Shown: positions 22,789 to 32,298, counted from the first letter of the stretch. The stretch is DNA of 64,000 nucleotides from Olivibacter oleidegradans (GCF_042432805.1 NZ_JBHLWO010000001.1:930001-994000); one strand, 5' to 3'. Notes: generated from the letters alone by a model not told the origin. Numbers and translations: made by a program.

Positions 22789-24651
22789 TTAATTTGACAT
22801 ATGAACCATAAGAACACTAACGTCAGCTGGTGATACGCCGGAAATTCGAGAGGCTTGACCGAGCGTTCTCGGTTTTATCTTTATAAGTTTTTCCCGAGCT
22901 TCTTTTGAAAGGGATATCAGTTGATTATAATCAAAATGCGGATTAATTTCTTTATCCTCCATTTTCTTCATTTTATTTACAATCTCAATTTCTTTATCGA
23001 AGTAGCTATCGTATTTTACCTTTATTTCGGCCTGTTCTATTATTTCCTCGGAAAAATCAGCGAGCAAGTCCTTTAAGCTACTATTTGCTTCAGCTAAATT
23101 CCAGATATTTACCTGAGGTCGAGTAAGGACATTGAACATTTTTATATTTTGGGTGAGTGGACTGGAAGATAATTTTTCCAATATTGGATTCATTTTAGAA
23201 GCTTCAACAGACGTTTTGCGAAGGTACTCTACTATCTCATCAGACTTGCTAATTTTAGTTTTCACTTTATCTAAGGCCTCTTCCGAAGCTAAACCAAGTT
23301 GATGGGCCAATGGTGTTAGTCGAATATCAGCATTGTCCTGTCTTAAAAGTAATCGATGCTCTGCTCGAGAAGTAAACATACGATAAGGTTCTTCTGTACC
23401 TTTTGTCACTAAGTCATCAATCAAAACACCTATATAAGACTCTGATCTTTTAAGTATAAGTTCATGTAGATCGTTAATTCGTTGATGCGCATTTATACCG
23501 GCAATGAGGCCTTGACTTGCTGCCTCTTCATAGCCGGTGGTGCCATTAATTTGTCCTGCAAAAAATAGGTTTTTTACCTTTTTTGTTTCAAGTGTTAAAT
23601 CCAATTGCATTGGCGGAAAATAGTCGTATTCAATCGCATACCCAGGTCTAAACATTTTGGCATTTTCAAAACCTGGAATTTGCCTCAAAGCTTTGAATTG
23701 TACATCTTCAGGCAGTGATGTGGAAAAGCCGTTAACATAAATCTCGTGGGTTCTCCATCCCTCGGGTTCAACAAAAATTTGATGTCTATCACGTTCGGCA
23801 AAGCGATTTATTTTGTCTTCTATAGAAGGACAATACCGAGGGCCCAATCCCTTAATTCTGCCAGTGAACATCGGTGATTTTTCAAAGCCTTCTTTTAAGG
23901 TATCATGAACATTGGTATTCGTATAGGTGATCCAACAGCAGCGTTGCTCTTGAGGCAAATCAATGGATTGATAAGAGAAGCGACCTCTTTTCTCGTCTCC
24001 CCACTGCTCTTCCATTTTGGTATAGTCGAGCGTTCTTCCATCTACACGAGGAGGTGTTCCCGTTTTCATACGACCAGACTCAAAGCCAATTGAGATGAGT
24101 TGCTCGGTTAATCCAGTGGCGGCCTTCTCGCCCGTTCTACCTCCACCAAATTTTTTTTCACCGATATGAATAATACCATTTAGAAAAGTGCCATTCGTTA
24201 ATACAACTGCATCCGCTTCGATTCGTATTCCCAGTGACGTAATAACACCTTTTGCTCGTCCTTGAGCTACAATAATTTCTTTAACGGTATCTTGCCAAAA
24301 GTCTATGTTTGATAATGATTCCAATTGGAGTCGCCATTCTTCAGCAAAACGCATTCGGTCGTTTTGCGACCGCGGGCTCCACATGGCCGGACCTTTAGAT
24401 AAATTCAACATTCTAAATTGAATGGTGGTTTTATCAGCGATTATCCCGGAATAACCACCTAGCGCATCTATTTCGCGAACTATTTGACCTTTAGCAACAC
24501 CTCCCATGGCAGGATTACAACTCATTTGAGCAATTGTACCCATATTCATAGTAATGAGTAGCACTTTTGATCCTAAGTTAGCAGCCGCTGCCGCCGCCTC
24601 GCATCCGGCATGGCCGGCACCTACAACAATAACATTATATTTTGAAAACAT
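22789..24651 (-). CDS. mnmG: tRNA uridine-5-carboxymethylaminomethyl modification enzyme MnmG (GidA)
   Basis: 620 residues. With MnmE it installs the cmnm5 group on U34 of tRNAs. FAD-binding motif VVGAGHAGCEAAAAAANLG at the N-terminus; TMNMGTIAQMSCNPAMGG, GTPPRVDGRTLDY, YCPSIEDKINRF, FFAGQINGTTGYEEAA and TSRAEHRLLLRQDNADIRLT are signature segments. The C-terminal helical tRNA-binding part closes with RISGVSPADVSVLMVH. In many bacteria gidA lies near oriC, which fits the two parS sites 9 and 33 bp upstream of its start. Confidence 0.97.
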   Translation of the reverse strand: MFSKYNVIVVGAGHAGCEAAAAAANLGSKVLLITMNMGTIAQMSCNPAMGGVAKGQIVREIDALGGYSGIIADKTTIQFRMLNLSKGPAMWSPRSQNDRMRFAEEWRLQLESLSNIDFWQDTVKEIIVAQGRAKGVITSLGIRIEADAVVLTNGTFLNGIIHIGEKKFGGGRTGEKAATGLTEQLISIGFESGRMKTGTPPRVDGRTLDYTKMEEQWGDEKRGRFSYQSIDLPQEQRCCWITYTNTNVHDTLKEGFEKSPMFTGRIKGLGPRYCPSIEDKINRFAERDRHQIFVEPEGWRTHEIYVNGFSTSLPEDVQFKALRQIPGFENAKMFRPGYAIEYDYFPPMQLDLTLETKKVKNLFFAGQINGTTGYEEAASQGLIAGINAHQRINDLHELILKRSESYIGVLIDDLVTKGTEEPYRMFTSRAEHRLLLRQDNADIRLTPLAHQLGLASEEALDKVKTKISKSDEIVEYLRKTSVEASKMNPILEKLSSSPLTQNIKMFNVLTRPQVNIWNLAEANSSLKDLLADFSEEIIEQAEIKVKYDSYFDKEIEIVNKMKKMEDKEINPHFDYNQLISLSKEAREKLIKIKPRTLGQASRISGVSPADVSVLMVHMSN

Positions 24652-24660
24652 AACTCGTCG

Positions 24661-24676
24661 TGTTTCACGTGAAACA
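24661..24676. other. parS site 1 (perfect consensus)
   Basis: TGTTTCACGTGAAACA is identical to the 16-bp consensus parS bound by ParB. It sits 9 bp upstream of the mnmG start codon, in the gap before the ABC-F gene. Confidence 0.9.
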
Positions 24677-24684
24677 TAATAAAA

Positions 24685-24700
24685 TGTTTCACGTGAAACG
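24685..24700. other. parS site 2
   Basis: TGTTTCACGTGAAACG matches the parS consensus at 15 of 16 positions and lies 24 bp (centre to centre) from site 1. Confidence 0.85.
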
Positions 24701-24701
24701 T

Positions 24702-26543
24702 TTATATTAATTCTCCTAATTCTATCCAGCGAACACTCTTTTCTTCTAGATCGTTATTTAGTACTTCTAGTTCTTTCGAAAGTATCGTAATAAGTTGATG
24801 ATCTGTAGTAGATAGCAATTGTTCGGTTTTTTCTTTAATTGTAAATTCTATATGTGCAATTTCCTGCTCTAAAATCTCAAATTCTCGTTTCTCTTTAAAA
24901 GATAACTTGACCTTATCTTTTTTAGGTTCAGTAGTGTTTGATGTTTTTGTTTCTTTCTTTACTGGGTTTTCCTCTAGTTTGAAATCCGAATAATTTCCAT
25001 TATAGATTCTTATTGGCTGTTCTTGCTGAAAAATGAATAATTGATCGGTAAGTTTATCAATAAGGAAGCGATCATGTGAAACAAGAAGTAAGACTCCCGT
25101 ATAATTTTCTAAAAAATTTTCTAAAACATTTAGGGTATCGATATCTAAATCGTTGGTTGGTTCGTCCAGTATAAGAAAGTTGGGATTCTTGATAAGAACA
25201 CGCATTAATTGAAGCCGCTTCTTTTCGCCGCCACTTAGTTTTTCAACTAAATTGTATTGCTTTTCGGGAGTAAAAAGAAAATGAGTTAAGAGCTGAGATG
25301 CAGTAATGGTCTCCCCTTTTCCGGTTGTGATGTATTCAGCTACTTCTTTGACAACATCAATTACTCGTTGCTTTTCGGTGAAATTTAATCCGCCCTGCTT
25401 ATAATAACCGAAAACAGTTGTTTCCCCTGTGATGATTTCACCACTGTCAGGTAACTCTTGACCGGTAATTAAATTGAGAAAGGTAGATTTACCGCTACCG
25501 TTTTTTCCTGCTAAACCGATCCGATCTCCTTTCTTGAAAATGTAAGAAAAATTATCAACTATGGTATGCTTTCCGAATGACTTATTAATATGATTCAGCT
25601 CTAATATTTTATTACCTTGTCTACTTAATTTAATGTCTAAACGAAGGCTGTCCTTTCTCTTATCACTTTTTGTTTTTTCCTCCAAATCGTAGAATGCATC
25701 AATTCTTGCTTTTGACTTGGTACCGCGTGCCTTGGGTTGGCGACGCATCCATTCAAGTTCCTTTCTTAATAAGTTTTTATTTTTCTCTAGAGATGCCGTG
25801 TCGGATATTTCGCGTTCTGCCTTTTTTTCTAAGAAATACCCGTAGTTGCCTTTATAAGAATAAAGGTTTCCTTCATTAAGCTCCTTTATTTCGGTGCAGA
25901 TATTGTCTAGAAAATAGCGGTCGTGCGTTACGAATATAATAGTTTTCTGTCCGATCGTTAGCAAATTTTCCAACCACTCAATTGTTTCAATGTCTAAATG
26001 GTTGGTTGGTTCATCTAATATATATACGTCCGGTTCGTCTATTAATAACTTGGCTAAAGACAGTCTTTTTCTTTGTCCACCTGAAAGTTTGTTGATTGGT
26101 TGTTCTAAATCAACAATACCCATTCTATTCAAAATGGTCTTAATATTATTTTCAAAATTCCAGGCATCTTTAATGGTAAGTATATCTGCCAATTCCTGTA
26201 GACGGGGATTACTCGTTTGCTCTGTTCGTATAAGAAAGTCGTACTCCTTTATGAATTGTTGGATATCATTGTCTATGCTATAAATAAAATCTGACACGAG
26301 CGTCAGATTTTCAAAGGAAGGTTCTTGTTCGAGATAGCCTATTTTCAGATCTTTGGTTTTTACTACTTTTCCTTCGATAGGGACCGTCTTTCCGCTAAGA
26401 ATTTTTAACAAGGTAGATTTGCCCGTTCCGTTAATGCCGACAAGCGCCACCCTATCCCCCTTCTGCAAACCAAAAGTGAGGTCCTTAAATAGCCATCGAT
26501 CACCAAAGGTATGGCTTATACGCTCTACTGATAATATACTCAA
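24702..26543 (-). CDS. ABC-F family ATP-binding protein (Uup-like)
   Basis: 613 residues with two ABC ATPase domains and no membrane part. Domain 1: GINGTGKSTLLK, LSGGQRKRL, VYILDEPTNHLDIET. Domain 2: GKNGSGKSTFLN, LSGGEKKRL, FLILDEPTNDLDIDT. The linker (about 240-305, KARGTKSKARIDAFYDLEE) and the coiled-coil C-terminal tail (about 540-613) are ABC-F hallmarks; the tail points to the Uup subgroup. These proteins act on the ribosome or on replication/recombination intermediates; the precise role here is open. Just upstream of the parS pair and mnmG, same strand. Confidence 0.9.
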   Translation of the reverse strand: MSILSVERISHTFGDRWLFKDLTFGLQKGDRVALVGINGTGKSTLLKILSGKTVPIEGKVVKTKDLKIGYLEQEPSFENLTLVSDFIYSIDNDIQQFIKEYDFLIRTEQTSNPRLQELADILTIKDAWNFENNIKTILNRMGIVDLEQPINKLSGGQRKRLSLAKLLIDEPDVYILDEPTNHLDIETIEWLENLLTIGQKTIIFVTHDRYFLDNICTEIKELNEGNLYSYKGNYGYFLEKKAEREISDTASLEKNKNLLRKELEWMRRQPKARGTKSKARIDAFYDLEEKTKSDKRKDSLRLDIKLSRQGNKILELNHINKSFGKHTIVDNFSYIFKKGDRIGLAGKNGSGKSTFLNLITGQELPDSGEIITGETTVFGYYKQGGLNFTEKQRVIDVVKEVAEYITTGKGETITASQLLTHFLFTPEKQYNLVEKLSGGEKKRLQLMRVLIKNPNFLILDEPTNDLDIDTLNVLENFLENYTGVLLLVSHDRFLIDKLTDQLFIFQQEQPIRIYNGNYSDFKLEENPVKKETKTSNTTEPKKDKVKLSFKEKREFEILEQEIAHIEFTIKEKTEQLLSTTDHQLITILSKELEVLNNDLEEKSVRWIELGELI

Positions 26544-26780
26544 ATTATAATATTGTTATTTGTTATATGTAAATATTTATTTTACAAGTAGTTATGTATT
26601 AAAATGCTAATTTTATGTTGGCCACCATCTTTTACCATAACTATCAAGCTTGACAGTTCTTGAAGTTATTTATCATACTAAATTGCGCCTAGCCACACGC
26701 ATTGGGACTAACTATCAAAGAATACCTAAATTTTTGTAAAATTAAGTAATATCTGTCAATAGAAGGGGGTATTGAATATA
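26544..26780. other. 237-bp gap between apaG and the ABC-F gene
   Basis: AT-rich, with no gene, hairpin or clear promoter box that I trust. Near-miss boxes only. Promoter for the ABC-F gene must lie here. Confidence 0.5.
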
Positions 26781-27167
26781 TTAATTGAGCTTATGGTCGG
26801 GAATTAAATGGAATTTAGGAATGACTACATCAAATACCGCTCCGTCTATTTCCCTCAACATTTGATAGCTGCCCTGCATACTGCCCATGTCGCTCTTCAA
26901 GTTGCATCCTGATACATATTCATACCGTTCTCCAGGCGCAATGAGCGGTTGCTGGCCAATTACTCCTTCACCTTCTACTTCTCTATGTGTTCCATTTGAG
27001 TCAAATATAAACCAGTGTCTTCTTAATAATTGAACATTGTAGTCGCTCATATTTTCTATGGTGATTTTATAAGCAAACATGAAATGTTCGTTTTCCGGAT
27101 TTGAATACTCCGGTTGGTATATTGCCTCTACCGAAACTTTAACACCTTCAGTAATTTCAGTAACCAT
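26781..27167 (-). CDS. apaG: Co2+/Mg2+ efflux-type protein ApaG
   Basis: 128 residues of the ApaG/FN3-like beta-sandwich family. MVTEITEGVKVSVEAIYQPEY opens as in relatives. VQLLRRHWFIFDSNG, VEGEGVIGQQPLIAPGERYEYVSGC and MQGSYQM are signature parts. The reading frame extends 21 codons further to an ATG at 27230, but relatives begin at the MVTEITEG methionine, so I place the start there. Role in the cell is poorly defined; linked to metal homeostasis and pyrophosphate binding. It follows dusB, likely in one operon. Confidence 0.9.
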   Translation of the reverse strand: MVTEITEGVKVSVEAIYQPEYSNPENEHFMFAYKITIENMSDYNVQLLRRHWFIFDSNGTHREVEGEGVIGQQPLIAPGERYEYVSGCNLKSDMGSMQGSYQMLREIDGAVFDVVIPKFHLIPDHKLN

Positions 27168-27241
27168 TCTTTTCTTATTTTGAGGCAATATAGGAAATGG
27201 AGAATTAAAATAGAAATACTCCGTTATCAATTTTTGTTCAT

Positions 27242-28243
27242 TTATACATCAGTCGTGACGTCCGCGAACTGAAATGCTATCTCATCTAAAACTTCATTAA
27301 TGTCCGGCACTTTATCTAGGCTTACTAGTTTCATTCTATATTCTTTGAAATTGGGAATACCTTTGAAATAGTTTGCGTAATGTCTTCTCATTTCGAATAT
27401 ACCTGTTTTCTCACCCTTCCATTCTATTGACTTTACGAAATGAGTCTTACACACATCCACTCGTTCTTTGATGGTAGGACCGTCAAGGTAGGTACCTGTT
27501 TCAAAAAAGTGCTTGATTTCGCGAAATATCCACGGGTAACCGATAGAAGCTCTGCCAATCATGATACCGTCAACTTCATATTCTAAACGCCAAGCAGCGG
27601 CCTTTTCAACGCTATCTACGTCCCCGTTACCGAAAATAGGGATATGTATTCGCGGATTTTTTTTTACCTTTTTGATTAAACTCCAGTCAGCACTTCCTTT
27701 GTACATTTGTGATCGTGTCCTCCCGTGTATACTAAGTGCTTGTATCCCAATATCTTGTAGTCTTTCCGCTACTTCATAGATATTCTTGGTATGATCGTCC
27801 CATCCAAGTCTTGTTTTCACGGTTACCGGTAAATGCGTGGCATTAACTACGGCGTTGGTCATTGCTACCATCTTATCAATGTCTTGCAATAAACTTGCCC
27901 CGGCCCCTCTACAAGCTACATTTTTAACCGGGCAGCCATAATTAATGTCAATGAGATCCGGTTTGGCTAAAGTGGCTATTTCAGTAGCTTCTTCCATACT
28001 TTTGATATCACTGCCAAAAATTTGAATACCGATGGGACGTTCATATTCGAAAATATCTAACTTCTGCTTACTTTTAGCCGCATGTCTAATCAGTCCTTCA
28101 GAAGAAATAAATTCGGTATACATCATATCTACCCCATTCTGTTTACATACATACCTAAAGGGCGGATCACTCACATCTTCCATTGGAGCAAGCAGCAACG
28201 GAAACGCTCCTAAATCAATATTATTTCCTATCTTGACAGACAT
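27242..28243 (-). CDS. dusB: tRNA-dihydrouridine synthase B
   Basis: 333 residues. FMN-dependent reduction of uridines in tRNA D-loops. PLLLAPMEDVSDPPFR opens the TIM barrel, DINYGCPVKNVACRGAGASLLQ contains the catalytic Cys, VKTRLGWDD and IHGRTRSQMYKGSADW are family motifs, and FGNGDVDS and GIMIGRASIGYPWIF hold the FMN phosphate. It is the first gene ahead of apaG. The ATG at 28243 is the only natural start. Divergent from the CPBP protease gene. Confidence 0.93.
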   Translation of the reverse strand: MSVKIGNNIDLGAFPLLLAPMEDVSDPPFRYVCKQNGVDMMYTEFISSEGLIRHAAKSKQKLDIFEYERPIGIQIFGSDIKSMEEATEIATLAKPDLIDINYGCPVKNVACRGAGASLLQDIDKMVAMTNAVVNATHLPVTVKTRLGWDDHTKNIYEVAERLQDIGIQALSIHGRTRSQMYKGSADWSLIKKVKKNPRIHIPIFGNGDVDSVEKAAAWRLEYEVDGIMIGRASIGYPWIFREIKHFFETGTYLDGPTIKERVDVCKTHFVKSIEWKGEKTGIFEMRRHYANYFKGIPNFKEYRMKLVSLDKVPDINEVLDEIAFQFADVTTDV

Positions 28244-28366
28244 TATCTATATTAAACTCAATCATTAAAATAATTTCCTCTACAAATAAGCTTTTAATGG
28301 CAGAGGAGAGATCTATAATTCCTTTATATGCAACGCGATTATATTGCATATAAAAGGCAATTTATC

Positions 28367-28375
28367 TAAGTTTGC
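28367..28375 (+). promoter_or_regulatory. Bacteroidota -7 box (TAAGTTTGC) of the CPBP-cdsA operon
   Basis: TAAGTTTGC is a full match to TAnnTTTGC. It overlaps a possible TTG start codon at 28372, which therefore cannot be the real start. Confidence 0.55.
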
Positions 28376-28389
28376 AAAAATATAAAAAA

Positions 28390-29307
28390 TTGAGTGCTTA
28401 TCCTTATAATCGTTCTGATAATCATCCAAGTATGTCTTTTCTTTACTTACTCATTACGGTATTGCTTTCTGCTACCGTTTTTAGTTTAGTGGGGGTGTTT
28501 ATTGGTTTTTTACTTTTTGGGCGTGATGTTTTGCAAATAGGAGCCAAGGGTTTTACCGGATTAACAGCGGATGAGTTAAACTTTATCAGTATATCACAGA
28601 TTTTTTCAGCGATAGGAACATTTGTGGTTCCATCCCTGTTGCTTAATCGAATAGAAAAAAACAACCGACCGTATTTTGATTTATCCTTTAAGCCTAATGT
28701 TAAGCTCTATGCATTGATTTTATTATTAATGGTGGTGTTTTCACCCTTTTTTGAAATAACAATCTTATTGAACGAGCAAATGCATCTTCCGGATTTTATG
28801 AAGAATATCGAACAATGGATGCGCGCGAAAGAAGATGAAACCGGGGCTTTGACGAATGCCTTTTTATCCCGCAAATCTTTCACCGGGTTGATTATTAACA
28901 TCTTCATGATCGGAATTTTAGCAGCCGTTGGTGAGGAGTTTTTATTCCGAGGATGCTTACAGAACATTTTTATTAAGTGGATCGGGAAGCCGCATATGGC
29001 GATATGGCTAACGGCAGCCATATTTAGCGCAATCCACGTTCAATTTTATGGATTTCTGCCCCGAATGTTAATCGGTGCTTTATGTGGATATTTATACTTT
29101 TGGGGACGAAGTATCTGGCTTCCGGTAACAGCGCACTTTATTAATAATGTATCAGCTATTCTTATTGCCTATTATCTTGTTAAATCAAACAAGCCTTTGG
29201 ATTCACTATCATTTGAACTTAATCAGTGGCCTTTGGCGATCGCCAGCTTATTTGCGGGTATCTTCGTTCTGTATTTCTATAGACGAAAAGCGAAGCAAAT
29301 AAATTAA
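28390..29307 (+). CDS. CPBP family intramembrane metalloprotease
   Basis: About 305 residues with 7-8 membrane helices. The CPBP (CAAX protease/bacteriocin-processing) motifs are present: EEFLFRG with the catalytic Glu pair and Arg, and FSAIHVQFYGFLPRMLIGALCGYLY with the His. The frame stays open to a TTG at 28372, but that overlaps the promoter box, so translation likely starts at the TTG at 28390 (SAYPYNRSDNHP follows) or at the ATG at 28432. It is followed 17 bp later by cdsA on the same strand, so it is probably a membrane-biogenesis operon. Confidence 0.85.
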   Translation: MSAYPYNRSDNHPSMSFLYLLITVLLSATVFSLVGVFIGFLLFGRDVLQIGAKGFTGLTADELNFISISQIFSAIGTFVVPSLLLNRIEKNNRPYFDLSFKPNVKLYALILLLMVVFSPFFEITILLNEQMHLPDFMKNIEQWMRAKEDETGALTNAFLSRKSFTGLIINIFMIGILAAVGEEFLFRGCLQNIFIKWIGKPHMAIWLTAAIFSAIHVQFYGFLPRMLIGALCGYLYFWGRSIWLPVTAHFINNVSAILIAYYLVKSNKPLDSLSFELNQWPLAIASLFAGIFVLYFYRRKAKQIN

Positions 29308-29324
29308 AAATCATTATTACTCAC

Positions 29325-30125
29325 ATGAAAACGCGCGCAATAACAGGTTTTTTCTTCGTTTTAGTTATGCTGGCATCTGTACTTTCAGGGGCTTATGCAT
29401 TTAGTATATTCTTTATTGTTTTAGCCATTCTTAGCTTAATCGAATTTTATAGATTAATAGATAAAGAGGGTGTAAAACCTGATCGTTTGGGCGGTACCTT
29501 ATTGGGAATAGTTCTTTTTATAATCGTGGCACTACTGGATTTAAATTTTGTAACGCCTTCTGCATTATTGTATTCTGTTCCTCTTTTAGCCTTTATTTAC
29601 ATACGGGAGTTATATCGAAAAAACGAACGGCCTTTTTACAATATCGCACTTACTTTTTTAGGTGTTATCTATGCAGTAATTCCTTTCCTGTTTTTTTTCA
29701 GACTCGGATTCCTGGGAGGTCATTATGAATACTATCTTCCTATGTCGTTCTTGTTTATGCTTTGGGCAAATGATACCGGTGCATACCTTGTGGGTATGAA
29801 ATTTGGTAAAACGAAGTTATTTGAACGACATTCGCCTAAGAAGACATGGGAGGGCTTTATTGGAGGTGTAGCTTTAAGTGTTGGTGTAAGTCTTATTTTA
29901 CACCATTATTATGCCAATCTGGCTCGCTGGGAGTGGTGTGTGATAGCGGTTATAATTTCTGTATTCGGAACCTGGGGAGATTTAACGGAATCTATGTTGA
30001 AGAGAAGTTTTCAGGTAAAAGATTCCGGATCATTGTTGCCAGGACATGGTGGATTATTGGATCGATTTGACGGCTTGCTGTTGGCGGCGCCTTTAGTCTA
30101 TTGTTTTTTGAAACTGGTTGCCTAA
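29325..30125 (+). CDS. cdsA: Phosphatidate cytidylyltransferase
   Basis: 266 residues, about eight membrane helices. CdsA makes CDP-diacylglycerol from phosphatidic acid and CTP, the entry to phospholipid synthesis. The signature S-x-L-K-R-x4-K-D-x-G-x2-L-P-x-H-G-G-x-x-D-R-x-D is complete near residues 225-255 (MLKRSFQVKDSGSLLPGHGG). It is co-transcribed with the upstream CPBP protease. A hairpin terminator follows 37 bp after the stop. Confidence 0.96.
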   Translation: MKTRAITGFFFVLVMLASVLSGAYAFSIFFIVLAILSLIEFYRLIDKEGVKPDRLGGTLLGIVLFIIVALLDLNFVTPSALLYSVPLLAFIYIRELYRKNERPFYNIALTFLGVIYAVIPFLFFFRLGFLGGHYEYYLPMSFLFMLWANDTGAYLVGMKFGKTKLFERHSPKKTWEGFIGGVALSVGVSLILHHYYANLARWEWCVIAVIISVFGTWGDLTESMLKRSFQVKDSGSLLPGHGGLLDRFDGLLLAAPLVYCFLKLVA

Positions 30126-30162
30126 GCACGAGGTGTTCGCAGTCTCCATCGGGCCGATCATA

Positions 30163-30191
30163 TTTCTGCCTGACTTCAAGACAGGCAGAAA
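30163..30191. terminator. Hairpin terminator between cdsA and hisS
   Basis: 10-bp stem TTTCTGCCTG (30163-30172) with CAGGCAGAAA (30182-30191), loop of 9 bases, between converging genes. Confidence 0.7.
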
Positions 30192-30207
30192 CAAGATGTG
30201 ATACTTT

Positions 30208-31599
30208 TTAGTTTGGGTCAGCGGTGTTTATAAGATAGCTGAAGAGATCATCAGCTGCCATTTTTTCTTGCTCGCCCGTAATCATCTTTTTTATAGTTAA
30301 CATACCGGAGGAGAGCTCTTCTGCCCCTATGAATATAACATAAGGAATCTTTTTCTGGTCGGCATAAGTTAGCTGCTTCTTAAGTTTTGCAGCTACTGGA
30401 TAAAGCTCACTTGCTATTCCGTTTTTTCTTAAGGTTTGGAGTAGACTCAACGCATAATCTTCGGTAGACTGATCAAAGTTTGTTACCAACACCTGCGTTG
30501 TTTTTGTTGTACTCTCCGGAAATAGATCGAGTTCCAAGAGTACATCATAAATACGATCGGCTCCAAAAGATATTCCTACACCGGTGAGACCCGGTAAACC
30601 AAACATTCCGGTTAAGTCATCATACCTTCCGCCTCCGCCTATACTTCCCATAGAAACTTCGTTGGTTTTGACTTCAAAGATGCTTCCGGTATAATAGTTT
30701 AATCCCCTGGCAAGGGTAATATCAACTTCTATATAGGGCAATGCATTGGCATCTAATTTTTGCGCATAAGCCAGGACCATTTCAATTTCTTCGATTCCTT
30801 TTTGCCCCATTTCTGAGCTTTTCAATACTTCCTTTAAGGTGGCTAATTTATCGACATTGCTGCCTGATAAAGTAATAATAGGATCTAACATTGCAAGCTC
30901 TTCCGTTGAAAAGCCTTTAGCCGCTAGTTCTTGTTTTACACCTACCAATCCAATTTTATCCAACTTATCGATAGCTACGGTCATATCGATAAGTAGTTCG
31001 GGCTTTCCTATAATATCCGCAATGCCGGCCAGTAGTTTTCGGTTATTTAGTTTAATGACGAAGTCTTTTAGACCGAGGGATGACAGCGCTTCCTGGTATA
31101 CAAGGATAAATTCCGCTTCATTTAACAAGCTTTCTGAGCCAACCACATCTGCATCACATTGATAGAATTCTCTATATCGACCTCTTTGTGGGCGATCTGC
31201 CCGCCAAACGGGCTGGATCTGGAAACGCTTAAAAGGCAATGTGATCTCATTTTGATGCATTACTACATATCTAGCGAAAGGGACCGTAAGATCGTAGCGT
31301 AAGGCTTTTTCAGCGATAAGGGGCGTAATCGAATTTGAATGAAGTGTTGCAAATTTTTCGGCGGATATTTTTGAAATGAAATCACCGGAATTGAGTATTT
31401 TAAATATGAGCTTATCCCCTTCCTCTCCATATTTACCGGTTAAGGTTTGCAAATTTTCAAACGAAGGGGTTTGTATTTCCTGATACCCATATTTCCTAAA
31501 TACGTCTTTTATTGTATTGAAAATATAATTCCTTCTCTCCATTTCAAGTGGAGAAAAGTCACGTGTACCTTTTGCTAAAGATGGTTTAATTTGTGCCAT
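30208..31599 (-). CDS. hisS: Histidyl-tRNA synthetase
   Basis: 463 residues of the class II synthetase. Motifs: KGTRDFSPLEMERRNYIF (motif 1 region), RADRPQRGRYREFYQCDADVVG (motif 2) with LARGLNYYTGSIFEV (histidyl motif), and GGGGRYDDLTGMFG then GVGISFGADRIYDVL (motif 3). The anticodon-binding domain starts about residue 365. The start ATG at 31599 follows a TAAGTTTG box very closely. It is a single gene. Confidence 0.96.
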   Translation of the reverse strand: MAQIKPSLAKGTRDFSPLEMERRNYIFNTIKDVFRKYGYQEIQTPSFENLQTLTGKYGEEGDKLIFKILNSGDFISKISAEKFATLHSNSITPLIAEKALRYDLTVPFARYVVMHQNEITLPFKRFQIQPVWRADRPQRGRYREFYQCDADVVGSESLLNEAEFILVYQEALSSLGLKDFVIKLNNRKLLAGIADIIGKPELLIDMTVAIDKLDKIGLVGVKQELAAKGFSTEELAMLDPIITLSGSNVDKLATLKEVLKSSEMGQKGIEEIEMVLAYAQKLDANALPYIEVDITLARGLNYYTGSIFEVKTNEVSMGSIGGGGRYDDLTGMFGLPGLTGVGISFGADRIYDVLLELDLFPESTTKTTQVLVTNFDQSTEDYALSLLQTLRKNGIASELYPVAAKLKKQLTYADQKKIPYVIFIGAEELSSGMLTIKKMITGEQEKMAADDLFSYLINTADPN

Positions 31600-31603
31600 G
31601 GCA

Positions 31604-31611
31604 CAAACTTA
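31604..31611 (-). promoter_or_regulatory. Bacteroidota -7 box (TAAGTTTG, minus strand) of hisS
   Basis: Plus strand CAAACTTA, i.e. TAAGTTTG on the hisS strand, only 4 bp before the ATG. A leaderless or near-leaderless transcript is implied. Confidence 0.45.
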
Positions 31612-31771
31612 GATAAAATTTTACTCTTTCAGATTGCTTAAAGCTATTAAGCGGAGGGGTTAACCAATAAAAAAGGAATTTTTTCTAATCAACCTACAAA
31701 TCAAACGGAGCATACAAACAAAGCTTCAAAATAAATGTTTTATAGAGACATTATTATTTATCCATTAAATC

Positions 31772-32284
31772 ATGAAAAGAAATTTAATTTTGGGTGCCAT
31801 CCTATTATTTATGGGCCTAGGCGTTTATGCGCAACAAGATAAAAGTAAGCGCGCTAGTCCTCCTGACAGCCTTCGTATAACAACATCATCGGGAGTGACT
31901 ATATCGATCAATTATAGCAGACCCTCTGTTAAAGGGAGAAAGGTGGGTGAGGATATTGCCCCGGTAGGAAAAATATGGCGGACAGGTGCTAATGAAGCAA
32001 CAACTTTTGAAGTAAATAAAGACGTTACAATTGAAGGAAAAGCATTGAAGGCGGGCAAATATAGCTTACACAGCATACCGGGCGAACAAACTTCAACTAT
32101 TATTTTTAACAAAGTATGGAAAAAATGGGGACTCGATTACGATGAAAAGGAAGATGCATTACGTGTAGAGGTTCCGACGGAACAGAATAGCCAATCAGTA
32201 GAACAGTTTACCATATCGGGTTCTAAGGAGGGAAGGATAGAATTGATGTGGGGGACATATAAAATAGCTTTTACGGTAAAATAA
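31772..32284 (+). CDS. DUF2911 domain-containing exported protein
   Basis: 170 residues. Signal peptide MKRNLILGAILLFMGLGVYAQ with cleavage after AQ. The DUF2911 core begins SPPDSLRITTSSGVTISINYSRPSVKGRKV, and contains GKIWRTGANEATTFEV, LKAGKYSLHSIPGE, and WGLDYDEKEDALRVEV, which are the family's signature. Small periplasmic or surface protein of unknown role, very common in Bacteroidota. It is a single gene; a strong hairpin follows 15 bp after the stop. Confidence 0.92.
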   Translation: MKRNLILGAILLFMGLGVYAQQDKSKRASPPDSLRITTSSGVTISINYSRPSVKGRKVGEDIAPVGKIWRTGANEATTFEVNKDVTIEGKALKAGKYSLHSIPGEQTSTIIFNKVWKKWGLDYDEKEDALRVEVPTEQNSQSVEQFTISGSKEGRIELMWGTYKIAFTVK

Positions 32285-32298
32285 GAGATTAAAGGATT

